From contig JAPPKQ010000101.1 in assembly GCA_028819945.1 (NCBI GenBank), positions 1-7,239 on the forward strand: DNA of 7,239 nucleotides, in the 5' to 3' direction. The notes below the pieces were generated by a model. The model was not told where the DNA came from. It did no database searches and was given only the letters and a program-made list of their open reading frames with translations. Positions 1 to 5,903 of this stretch are shown here, in pieces (position 1 is the stretch's first letter; every line of letters begins with the position of its first letter). The position numbers and the translations under genes are program-made. The stretch is from a bacterium. Its GTDB lineage: Bacteria; Actinomycetota; Acidimicrobiia; Acidimicrobiales; CATQHL01.

Positions 1-352
1 GGGCCCGGGAGGCCTCGTCGCCGACCATCTCCACCGTCGGCATGGCCTGCTGTCGGTACGCGTCGTCGACTCACTCGACGAGGCGATCGATCACGTCAAC
101 AGGTACGGCACGGGACACTCGGAGGTGATCGTGACCTCCGACGAGGCGGCCGCAGGCCGGTTCTGCGCCGAGGTCGACGCCGCCGCCGTGCTCGTCAACG
201 CCTCGAGCCGGTTCGTCGACGGCGAGGAGATGGGCTACGGCGCCGAGATCGGCATCAGCACCCAGAAGCTGCACGTCCGCGGACCGATGGGCCTCGTGCA
301 CCTCACCGCCGTCAAGAACGTCATCAGGGGCGACGGCCAGATCCGCCCCTAG
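1..352 (+). CDS. proA: Gamma-glutamyl phosphate reductase (ProA), C-terminal fragment
   Basis: This is the last 116 codons of proA, open from base 2 and cut by the left window edge. ProA reduces gamma-glutamyl phosphate with NADPH to glutamate semialdehyde, the second step of proline synthesis in the cytosol. The tail carries family-typical blocks: [52 protein letters not shown] and the near-terminal [10 protein letters not shown]. The catalytic cysteine lies upstream of the window and cannot be judged. The first 15 or so visible residues ([15 protein letters not shown]) look unlike the EYLDLIL-type segment usually found just before the VRVVDS block. Neither other forward frame restores that segment, so I read it as divergence rather than a frameshift, with modest confidence. 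The gene ends in TAG sharing a CTAG with the stop of the convergent ppx. Identity as ProA is very secure. Confidence 0.95.
   Translation, partial: GPGGLVADHLHRRHGLLSVRVVDSLDEAIDHVNRYGTGHSEVIVTSDEAAAGRFCAEVDAAAVLVNASSRFVDGEEMGYGAEIGISTQKLHVRGPMGLVHLTAVKNVIRGDGQIRP
349..352. other. Shared palindromic stop CTAG of convergent proA and ppx
   Basis: The tetranucleotide CTAG reads the same on both strands. Bases 350-352 are the TAG that ends proA on the plus strand, and bases 351-349 read on the minus strand are the TAG that ends ppx. The two coding regions therefore overlap by exactly 4 bases with no intergenic space. Any terminator for either gene would have to lie inside the other gene. Confidence 0.95.
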
Positions 353-1947
353 CCCTCGGAGCCGGCGCCGGCGGGAACCGGGCTCTCGGCGACGACCCGC
401 ACGGCCAGCCCGGTGGCGGCGGCCAGCAACTCGCTGCGCTGGTTGGCCGTGTACAGCTCCACCGCGGCGTCGGCGCCCGGCGCGGTGCGGCAGCTGATCA
501 CGAGGGCCTCGCCGGCCTCGGCCCTCACGCCGCTCACGGCGCCGCCGCGGGTCCGGTCGAGCGCGATGGCGATTCGCAGGATCCCCGCCAGCAACTGCAC
601 CCGGGCACGGTCGGCTGTGTTCAGGGCCGCGAACTCGGCGTGGCCCGTCCGGGGCAGCGCCTTGCGCTGGTAACGCGCCACGAGAGCCATCAGTTCCACC
701 TCGCGCTCGGTGAAACCCAGCAGCCGGTCGCTGCTGCGGATGACGTAGTAGCTGTGCTTGTGGTGCGCCCCGCGGGAGATGAAGCGCCCCACGTTGTGCA
801 GCATCCCGGCAGCCTCCAGCAGGTCCCGCTCGTACAGGCCGAAGCGGTGCAGATCCACGAGCGCGTCGAAGAGCTGCAGCGCCAGATCGGTCACCCGCTG
901 GACGTGCGGGCGCTCCTCGTCGTAGTCCTCGGCGATGCGCAGCACAGACTCCCGCCTGATGTCGCTGAGATGCCAGAAGGCGTCTCCGTTGCCCCCGGCG
1001 TGCACCCCGTCCAGCAACACGCCCTCGCGCAGCGCATAGCCGGACACCGTGATCGACGGAATGTCGAAGCACTCGAACACGCCCTCCAGCAGCAGGACGC
1101 CCGCCACGATGACATCGGCCCGGCGCTCGTCCAGGCCGCCGATGGCCCGGCGCGCCTCGGGGGTCGGCGCGGCGAGCACGGCACCGGTGACCTCGGCCAG
1201 CTGGGCGCGGCTGAAGGAGACGTTGTTGAGCCAGCGACCGGCTCGCCCGTCGCGGAGGTACTCGGCCATCTGGGCGATCGTGGCGATCGTCCCCGAACTG
1301 CCCACGGCCAACTCGTACCTGAAGGGCGCCAGATCGTGACCCACGGGGGTCAGGAACGACCGCACGTAGGCACGACACTCCTCCACCGCGGCGTCGCCGG
1401 CCGCGCCGCCGGGGAAGAAGCGGTCGGTGAGCCGGACGTGTCCAAGCTTGACGCTGCGCACCGCCACGGGCCGCGTGCCCCGGCCGACGAGCAGTTCGGT
1501 GCTGCCGCCGCCGATGTCGGTGACCAGGATCTGGCGGTCGAACACCGACAGCGCCTGCACCACCCCCAGATGGATCAGCCGGGCCTCCTCAGTGCCGGAG
1601 ATGACCTCCACCTGGACCCCGGCCTCGGCGGCCGCCCGATCCAGGAAGTCGAGGCGGTTCTCGGCCTCGCGGACCGCGCTCGTCGCCACCGCCCGCACGT
1701 CGGCGCCGTAGGAGGCTGCCGTCTTGACCAGCCCGCGCAGGGCTTCGATCCCCCGGTCGATGGCATCGGGCGTGAGGTGTCGCATGTCGCCCGAGCCGGA
1801 GCCCAGGCGCACCACCTCCTTGTCCCTGCAGAGGATCTCGAGGCCGCCGCTCGGGCTGACCCTGGCAACGACGAGGTGGAAGGAATTCGTCCCCACATCG
1901 ATCGCAGCGTGGACCTCACCCGCCGCGCCATTCACCACGTCGCTCAA
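349..1947 (-). CDS. ppx: Ppx/GppA family exopolyphosphatase / guanosine pentaphosphatase
   Basis: The protein has 532 residues, the long form of the family with an actin-like phosphatase core followed by an HD-like helical region. Members hydrolyse terminal phosphates of polyphosphate or the 5' phosphate of pppGpp in the cytosol; sequence alone does not separate the two. Visible motifs are the phosphate-1 loop [11 protein letters not shown] (15-25), SGTEEARL (117-124) with the probable catalytic glutamate, the phosphate-2 loop DIGGGSTEL (144-152), AVGSSGT (214-220) and [10 protein letters not shown] (302-311). The C-terminal part (about 330-470) has an HD-like segment, LHNVGRFI at 383-390, where the second residue is Asn rather than Asp, so metal catalysis there is doubtful. 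The start is a TTG at 1947-1945: an in-frame TGA lies 33 bases upstream with no ATG or GTG between. GTG codons at 1938 and 1935 are alternatives. No clear Shine-Dalgarno is visible, and it sits 13 bases after cinA, probably as the last gene of the rimO operon. The long overlapping reading frames here are high-GC shadows. Confidence 0.93.
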   Translation of the reverse strand: MSDVVNGAAGEVHAAIDVGTNSFHLVVARVSPSGGLEILCRDKEVVRLGSGSGDMRHLTPDAIDRGIEALRGLVKTAASYGADVRAVATSAVREAENRLDFLDRAAAEAGVQVEVISGTEEARLIHLGVVQALSVFDRQILVTDIGGGSTELLVGRGTRPVAVRSVKLGHVRLTDRFFPGGAAGDAAVEECRAYVRSFLTPVGHDLAPFRYELAVGSSGTIATIAQMAEYLRDGRAGRWLNNVSFSRAQLAEVTGAVLAAPTPEARRAIGGLDERRADVIVAGVLLLEGVFECFDIPSITVSGYALREGVLLDGVHAGGNGDAFWHLSDIRRESVLRIAEDYDEERPHVQRVTDLALQLFDALVDLHRFGLYERDLLEAAGMLHNVGRFISRGAHHKHSYYVIRSSDRLLGFTEREVELMALVARYQRKALPRTGHAEFAALNTADRARVQLLAGILRIAIALDRTRGGAVSGVRAEAGEALVISCRTAPGADAAVELYTANQRSELLAAATGLAVRVVAESPVPAGAGSEG

Positions 1948-1960
1948 GCTATCGCCGGTG

Positions 1961-3208
1961 CTAGGAGGCGGCGCGGCTCAACAGGCGCAGGCGGAGTTCG
2001 TTCAGGATGCCGATGGTCGTGAACTGGCGCGTCCGTTCCCGGTCGAACGGGAAGTGATGACGGCGCGCCACGATCTCGCCGTCCACCGACGTGGCCATCC
2101 AGACCGTGCCGGGCTCCTCGCCATCGGCTGAGGCGGGACCGGCGACGCCGGTCACCGCAACCGAGCAGTCGGCGCCCAGCTGCTCGCAGGCGCCGGCGGC
2201 CATCGCCCGCACCGCCGCCTCGGACACGACGGGACCGGCCGGAACGCCCAGCAGGTTGCGCTTGGTCTCGGCGGCGTAGGTCACCAGCGAGCCCCGGAAG
2301 ACATCGCTGGCGCCGGGGACGGCGCTCAGGCGCGTCGCGATCATTCCCCCCGTCAGCGACTCCGCCGTGGCCAGCGTGAGACCCGCCCGGCGGCACAGCC
2401 CGAGCACCGCCGTCTCCATGGTCTCCTCGTCGGTGCCGAACACCAGGTGGTCGTCGATTGCCGCCCGCACGGCCGCCTCCTCGGCGGCCAGCATCGCCGC
2501 CGCCTCGGCGGCCGTGTCCGCCTTGGCGGTCAGGCGCACCTTGAGGCCCTCCATCCCCGAGGCCAGGAAGGCCAGCGTCACCGTCCCGGAGGCATCGAGC
2601 CGGTCGATCACGCCGCCCAGCCTCTCGGCCAGGCCGCCCTCGGACTCGCCCCAGGTGCGCAGCGTGCGGCTCTGGATCACCCCCGAGACGCCTGCCCGGC
2701 GCCGCATGTCCTCCGCGATCCACTCGGTCATCATCGTCTGCATCTCCCACGGCACGCCGGGAACCGCGTAGACCACGGTGGCACCGATCGGGCAGACGAG
2801 GCCGGGCGCGGTGCCGGGAAAGACCGGGATGACCTCGGCGCCGTCGGGCACGTCGGCCTGCTGCAGGTTGTTGGCGGGCATCGAGCGGCCGCGCCGCCAG
2901 AACTTGGCCGAGATGCTCTCGACGAGTTCGAGGTCGCGGCGCAACCCCACCCCCATGACGGCGGCCAGCGCCTCGCGTGTGATGTCATCGGGGGTCGGAC
3001 CCAGGCCGCCGCAGACCACGACGAAGTCGTTGCGCGCCACGGCCGCGCGCAGCACGGCGCAGATCCGGTCGAGGTTGTCGCCGACCTTGGTCTGGTAGTA
3101 CGAGTCGATCCCCAGTCCGGCCAGGTGCTCGCCGATCCACGACGAGTTGGTGTCGACCACCTGCCCGAGCAGCAGTTCGGTGCCGACGGCGACGACCTCG
3201 CACCTCAT
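1961..3208 (-). CDS. cinA: CinA family protein: competence/damage-inducible protein, NMN amidohydrolase
   Basis: The protein has 415 residues, the normal full length for two-domain CinA. The N-terminal MoaB/MoCF-like domain (about 1-170) starts MRCEVVAVGTELLLG and has DTNSSWIGEHL (19-29), the GGLGPTPDD loop (67-75), PGTAPG (131-136) and GVPWEM (151-156). In some CinA proteins this domain hydrolyses ADP-ribose. The C-terminal PncC-type domain (about 262-415) has TAESLTGG (281-288), SLVTYAAETK (307-316), VSEAAV (328-333) and TGVAGP (353-358). In characterised relatives it deamidates NMN to NaMN for NAD recycling. The loop after TGVAGP (ASADGEEPGTVW) is of the glycine-poor kind I recall from actinobacterial members. 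The ATG at 3208 overlaps the pgsA TGA as ATGA. The frame stays open upstream to 3409 but only through pgsA in another frame, as a low-complexity Arg/Gly stretch, so I reject that extension. Both domains look intact. Confidence 0.94.
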   Translation of the reverse strand: MRCEVVAVGTELLLGQVVDTNSSWIGEHLAGLGIDSYYQTKVGDNLDRICAVLRAAVARNDFVVVCGGLGPTPDDITREALAAVMGVGLRRDLELVESISAKFWRRGRSMPANNLQQADVPDGAEVIPVFPGTAPGLVCPIGATVVYAVPGVPWEMQTMMTEWIAEDMRRRAGVSGVIQSRTLRTWGESEGGLAERLGGVIDRLDASGTVTLAFLASGMEGLKVRLTAKADTAAEAAAMLAAEEAAVRAAIDDHLVFGTDEETMETAVLGLCRRAGLTLATAESLTGGMIATRLSAVPGASDVFRGSLVTYAAETKRNLLGVPAGPVVSEAAVRAMAAGACEQLGADCSVAVTGVAGPASADGEEPGTVWMATSVDGEIVARRHHFPFDRERTRQFTTIGILNELRLRLLSRAAS

Positions 3209-3816
3209 CGGGGACCCCCGCCGGCGCCTCCGCCCTCCGCGGCCGTCCTGCGGCCGTCGAGAAGATAGAGCAGGCCGGTGACGGCGGTGGCCGCCACGGC
3301 CAGCCACCAGACGGCCAGCACGAACCCCTCGCGGCCCGGCGAATCCTCGGCGGCAAGGGGCGGGACGAGGGTGAGGATCACCGCCAGCCCCTGGAGGATC
3401 ACCTTCCACTTGGCCGAGCGCCGGGCGGGGACCGAGACGCCGCGGCGGGCGCAGTGCACCCGGTACCCGCTCATCGCCGCCTCGCGGCCGGCGATCAGCG
3501 CGACCGGCAGCCAGCTGACCCTGCCGATGGCGGCGAGGGACGCCATCGAACCCAGGACCACGACCTTGTCCGCCAGTGGATCCAGGAACGCCCCCGTGCG
3601 CGTCACGGTGCCGGTGTTCCGCGCCAGCTGGCCGTCCCAGGCGTCGGAGGCGGCGAACACCACGGCCACCGCCACGGCCAGCCAGGAGGCCCCGCCGTCG
3701 TCGCGGGCGCGCAGGATCAACCAGAACAACACCGGCGAGGCGCCGATGCGCGCCAGCGTGATGAGGTTCGCGGGCGTGGCCAGACCGAGACCGATTCCGG
3801 GTGCCGGCGCCGTCAC
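3205..3816 (-). CDS. pgsA: CDP-diacylglycerol-glycerol-3-phosphate 3-phosphatidyltransferase
   Basis: This 203-residue integral membrane enzyme of the CDP-alcohol phosphatidyltransferase family most likely makes phosphatidylglycerophosphate from CDP-diacylglycerol and glycerol 3-phosphate. That is the committed step to phosphatidylglycerol and cardiolipin. The family signature D-x2-DG-x2-AR-x8-G-x3-D-x3-D is complete: D58, D61, G62, A65, R66, G75, D79 and D83. The N-terminal ATPANLITLARI is the usual entry to the first helix. REAAMSGYRVHCARRG (111-126) and SAKWKVILQ (134-142) resemble the PgsA pattern of an RE segment followed by a lysine-rich segment. About five or six hydrophobic helices are visible between residues 15 and 187. 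The start is GTG at 3816-3814, overlapping the rimO TGA as GTGA, with a strong GGAGGGG six bases upstream. The TGA overlaps the ATG of cinA. Another CDP-alcohol substrate cannot be excluded, but position beside rimO and cinA favours PgsA. Confidence 0.92.
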   Translation of the reverse strand: MTAPAPGIGLGLATPANLITLARIGASPVLFWLILRARDDGGASWLAVAVAVVFAASDAWDGQLARNTGTVTRTGAFLDPLADKVVVLGSMASLAAIGRVSWLPVALIAGREAAMSGYRVHCARRGVSVPARRSAKWKVILQGLAVILTLVPPLAAEDSPGREGFVLAVWWLAVAATAVTGLLYLLDGRRTAAEGGGAGGGPR

Positions 3817-5117
3817 CGCGCCCCTCCGGCGCCGGCGGCGACCAGCGGCGCCGCCATCAGGTCGACGCCGGCGGCCCCGATGATCTCGACGGTCGCGAAG
3901 CTCCCCGTCGCAAGCTCCTCCGGCACCTCGACGAGACCGTCGATCTCAGGAGCCTCCCGGTGGCTGCGGGCCCGGCCGGGCCGGTCCACAAGCACGGTGG
4001 CGGCGCTGCCCACGAGGCCGCGGCGGCGTCGCTCGGTGATCTCGTCGCAGAGTTCGCGCAACTCGGCCATGCGCTCGGCGACCAGCGGCTCGGGCACCTG
4101 CCCGTCCAGATCGGCCGAGTACGTTCCCTGCTCCTCGGAGTAGGCGAAGACGCCCACCCAGTCCAGCTGCGCCTCGGCGACGAAGGCCAGCAGGGCGTCG
4201 TGGTCCTCCTCGGTCTCGCCGGGGTAGCCCACGATGAAGTTGGACCGGAAGGCGGCGTCCGGCGCGGCGCGGCGGATCTCGGCGATCCGCGCCGCGAAGC
4301 GCTCCCCGTCGCCCCAGCGGCGCATCCGGCGCAGCAGAGGGCGGGAGGCGTGCTGCAGCGACAGGTCGAAGTAGGCCACGCCGCCGGCGAGGATCGCCGC
4401 CACCAGTTCGTCGGTGAGGTCGGAGGGGTAGAGGTAGAGCAGCCGCACCCACGGCACCAGTTCCCGTGCCGCCTCCACGAGCGGAACCAGGCGTCGCTCG
4501 CCGCCACCCCCGTCACGTCCGTAGGAGGCCAGGTCCTGTGCCACCAGCACCACCTCCTGAGCACCCAGCGCCTCGATCTCGGCCAGTATCGACTCGGGGC
4601 TGCGCGAGCGCTGCGGTCCCCGGAAGCTGGGAATGGCGCAGTAGCCGCAGCGGCGGTCGCAGCCCTCGGCGATCTTCACGTAGGCCCAGGGCGCCGACGC
4701 CGGCGGTCGGGGCATGTTGAGCAGGTCCAGGCGAGGCACCGGGCCGCCGCCGGCGACCTGCAGCGCGCGGCGCCGCCCGCGGCGGGTGGGCCCCAGGGCG
4801 ATCGGCTCGCCGAAGCCCGCCACGCGGTCGATCTCGGGGTGCTCCCGGTGCAGGCGGGAGCCGCTCCGCTCGGCGAGGCAGCCGGTCACGACCAACTGGG
4901 CGCCGGCGCGCCGCTGTGACGCCAGGCTCTCGACGGTCTCCAGCGACTCCCGCCTCGCCTCGTCGATGAAGGCGCAGGAGTTGACCACCACGAGATCCGC
5001 CTCGGCCACCTCGGCGGCCGGCCGGTAGCCGTCGGCGGCGAGCCGTCCGGCGAGCTTGTCGGAGTCGACCTGGTTCTTGGGACAGCCGAGTGTCTCCAGC
5101 CAGTACCGCCTCGCCAC
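3813..5117 (-). CDS. rimO: Ribosomal protein S12 methylthiotransferase RimO
   Basis: This 434-residue radical-SAM enzyme adds a methylthio group to a conserved aspartate of ribosomal protein S12, using SAM and two Fe-S clusters in the cytosol. The N-terminal UPF0004 domain (about 3-110) has its three cluster cysteines at C12 (LGCPKNQVDSDK), C48 (VVNSCAF) and C80 (VTGCL). The radical-SAM CxxxCxxC is C153, C157 and C160 in EGCDRRCGYCAIPSFRG. DLSLQHAS (251-258), the SNFIVGYPGETEED stretch (292-305) and FAYSEEQGTYS (324-334) are typical of RimO and set it apart from MiaB. A TRAM domain occupies about 365-425. I chose GTG at 5117-5115, placing MARRYWLETLGCPKN at the N-terminus as expected. The frame is open up to 5315, but the extension would run into nfeD and is low-complexity. 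No Shine-Dalgarno is visible; a TANNNT box 8 bases upstream suggests a leaderless mRNA. It heads the minus-strand operon and overlaps pgsA by 4 bases. Confidence 0.95.
   Translation of the reverse strand: MARRYWLETLGCPKNQVDSDKLAGRLAADGYRPAAEVAEADLVVVNSCAFIDEARRESLETVESLASQRRAGAQLVVTGCLAERSGSRLHREHPEIDRVAGFGEPIALGPTRRGRRRALQVAGGGPVPRLDLLNMPRPPASAPWAYVKIAEGCDRRCGYCAIPSFRGPQRSRSPESILAEIEALGAQEVVLVAQDLASYGRDGGGGERRLVPLVEAARELVPWVRLLYLYPSDLTDELVAAILAGGVAYFDLSLQHASRPLLRRMRRWGDGERFAARIAEIRRAAPDAAFRSNFIVGYPGETEEDHDALLAFVAEAQLDWVGVFAYSEEQGTYSADLDGQVPEPLVAERMAELRELCDEITERRRRGLVGSAATVLVDRPGRARSHREAPEIDGLVEVPEELATGSFATVEIIGAAGVDLMAAPLVAAGAGGAR
3821..3827 (-). promoter_or_regulatory. Ribosome binding site of pgsA
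   Basis: On the minus strand GGAGGGG precedes the GTG at 3816, with 6 bases between the GGAGG core and the start. It lies inside the last codons of rimO. It fixes the GTG as the start and supports re-initiation across the GTGA overlap. Confidence 0.75.
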
Positions 5118-5125
5118 GACATCTG

Positions 5126-5131
5126 AGCGTA
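5126..5131 (-). promoter_or_regulatory. Candidate -10 box of rimO operon (leaderless)
   Basis: On the minus strand TACGCT fits the actinobacterial TANNNT -10 pattern and ends 8 bases before the rimO GTG, so transcription would begin at or next to the start codon. No good TTG-type -35 is seen 16-19 bases upstream. One of the GTACCG repeats overlaps this box. The call is inferred from pattern and spacing only. Confidence 0.4.
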
Positions 5132-5200
5132 CCGCCGGTGCCGGGACCGCCGATGACCCTGCGGCGACAGCCCGCCGCCACCCCCGGTCCAGGGGCGGCC

Positions 5201-5230
5201 TTGGCCGGTGTACCGCCGTGCCGGTAGCCT
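5201..5230 (+). promoter_or_regulatory. Candidate promoter of the nfeD-flotillin unit
   Basis: TTGGCC (5201-5206) and TAGCCT (5225-5230) are 18 bases apart and fit loose TTGNNN / TANNNT housekeeping-sigma boxes. This predicts a start near 5237 and a leader of about 50 bases before the nfeD ATG. The spacer contains the dyad TACCG-N6-CGGTA and the likely start point coincides with the CGGTACCG palindrome. Boxes are weak, as usual in GC-rich genomes. Confidence 0.4.
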
Positions 5231-5279
5231 GAGCGGTACCGGAGCCCCAGCGGCCGGCTCCGCGCCGAGTTGACGACCC

Positions 5280-5285
5280 GGGAGG
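5280..5285 (+). promoter_or_regulatory. Ribosome binding site of nfeD-like gene
   Basis: GGGAGG lies 4 bases before the ATG at 5290 and fixes that start. The only other nearby feature in this frame is non-coding leader. Confidence 0.7.
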
Positions 5286-5289
5286 CCCC

Positions 5290-5847
5290 ATGGGCGACTG
5301 GTGGAACGCCCTCACCGGCGACCTGCAGGTCTTCTACCTGATCGGCATCGTCTCGGGCGCCTTCCTGATGCTGCAGTTCCTGCTCATGGCCCTGGGCGTC
5401 GGCCTGGACTTCGACTTCGACCTCGAGGGCAGCGACGCCGACGTGGGCTTCCTGTCGCTGCGCAGCCTCACCGCCTTCTTCTTCGCCTTCGGCTGGACCG
5501 GCGTGCTGATGAAGGAGGCGGACAACTCCACCACCCTCTCGGTGGTGATCTCGACCATCGTCGGCCTGGCCGTGTTCTTCCTCGTGGCGCTGATCTGGCG
5601 GCGGTTCGCCCGCATGACCGAGAGCGGCTCCATCGACTACCGCAGCGCGGTCGGCGTGAACGGTACCGTCTACATCCCGGTGGGCGCCAACCGCGCCAAG
5701 CCCGGGAAGGTGGAGGTGATGGTCCAGGGGCGCATGCGCGTGATCGACGCCTACACCACGGCGCCCACCGAACTCCCCGCCAAGACACGCGTCAAGGTGA
5801 CCGACGTCGTGGACCCCACGACCGTCCTCGTCGAGCCGCTGCTGTAG
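5290..5847 (+). CDS. NfeD/YuaF-like membrane protein with C-terminal OB-fold domain
   Basis: This 185-residue protein resembles the short NfeD group that accompanies flotillins (YuaF beside YuaG/FloT in Bacillus). Three hydrophobic helices are visible at about 14-38, 57-74 and 82-103. Between the first two is an acidic loop (DFDFDLEGSDAD, 40-51) followed by FLSLRSLTAFFFAFGWTG (54-71), a pattern I recognise from YuaF-like proteins. After a basic WRRFAR edge, residues about 118-185 have the beta-rich pattern of the NfeD OB-fold: VGVNGTVYIPVG, GKVEVMVQG, and TRVKVTDVV followed by VLVEPLL. There is no protease domain, so this is not the long ClpP-fused NfeD. The family is thought to anchor or scaffold SPFH-protein assemblies; the molecular activity is unknown. 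The ATG at 5290 has a strong ribosome binding site. The flotillin gene starts 56 bases downstream, implying co-transcription. The family call is good; the function is inferred from the neighbour. Confidence 0.88.
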   Translation: MGDWWNALTGDLQVFYLIGIVSGAFLMLQFLLMALGVGLDFDFDLEGSDADVGFLSLRSLTAFFFAFGWTGVLMKEADNSTTLSVVISTIVGLAVFFLVALIWRRFARMTESGSIDYRSAVGVNGTVYIPVGANRAKPGKVEVMVQGRMRVIDAYTTAPTELPAKTRVKVTDVVDPTTVLVEPLL

Positions 5848-5890
5848 CGGCCGCCTGACCGAGACCCCCGAACCACCCTCGACATCCCCC

Positions 5891-5897
5891 GAAAGGA
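5891..5897 (+). promoter_or_regulatory. Ribosome binding site of flotillin gene
   Basis: GAAAGGA with its AGGA core (5894-5897) lies 6 bases before the ATG at 5904. The 56-base gap after nfeD shows no terminator-like hairpin with a T run and no convincing separate promoter. Confidence 0.65.
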
Positions 5898-5903
5898 ACC
5901 CAC

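Larger units (their letters stand above)
5103..5241. repeat. GTACCG repeat cluster in the rimO/nfeD control region
   Basis: GTACCG occurs at 5103-5108, 5129-5134, 5210-5215 and 5236-5241, with start-to-start steps of 26, 81 and 26 bases. Longer copies match around two of them: GTACCGCCGGTGCCGG (5129-5144) and GTACCGCCGTGCCGG (5210-5224) differ by one G. CTGAGCG precedes two copies (5123 and 5229). Dyads are embedded: ACCG-C-CGGT (5131-5139), TACCG-N6-CGGTA (5211-5226) and the perfect palindrome CGGTACCG (5234-5241). The copies overlap both candidate promoters, as operator sites would. The first copy lies within rimO codons 4-5. Function is inferred. Confidence 0.5.
5118..5289. other. Divergent intergenic region between rimO and nfeD
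   Basis: These 172 bases are the longest gene-free stretch of the window. They hold the candidate leaderless rimO promoter at the left end and the nfeD promoter and leader at the right. The GTACCG repeats and dyads lie around both. The middle (about 5150-5200) is G/C-rich with no further element I can name, and there is no convincing small open reading frame or structured RNA. Confidence 0.8.

Noticed and set aside
359..385. Hairpin potential (palindrome GCCGGCGCCGGC at 361-372 and flanking GAGCC/GGCTC) as a bidirectional terminator
   Set aside because: It lies inside ppx codons, has no T run on either side, and such G/C palindromes are frequent by chance at this base composition.
71..1378. 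435-codon minus-strand frame overlapping ppx and proA
   Set aside because: It is an Arg/Gly/Ala-rich alternative frame of ppx and continues antisense into proA, with no conserved motif.
1963..1968. AGGAGG on the plus strand near the cinA/ppx junction
   Set aside because: No plus-strand ATG, GTG or TTG follows at ribosome-binding distance, and the region is the coding end of cinA on the other strand.
640..2022. 460-codon plus-strand open frame opposite ppx
   Set aside because: It is antisense to a gene with every Ppx/GppA motif, has no family resemblance, and is rich in Arg, Ala, Gly and His as expected from the complement of GC3-biased coding DNA.
3209..3409. N-terminal extension of CinA to a start at 3409
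   Set aside because: The extra 67 residues are a Pro/Arg/Gly-rich out-of-frame reading of the pgsA 3' end. CinA proteins begin at the MRCEVVAVGTELL position.
3801..4919. 372-codon plus-strand open frame opposite rimO
   Set aside because: The opposite strand encodes RimO with all six cluster cysteines. This frame is a compositional shadow without recognisable domains or a ribosome binding site.
5118..5315. N-terminal extension of RimO to a start at 5315
   Set aside because: It would add 66 low-complexity residues, overlap nfeD antisense and cross both candidate promoters. The RimO family begins near RRYWLETLGCPKN.
5301..5858. 185-codon plus-strand frame overlapping nfeD
   Set aside because: It is an out-of-frame shadow of the membrane protein at 5290-5847, rich in Arg, His and Pro and without a ribosome binding site.
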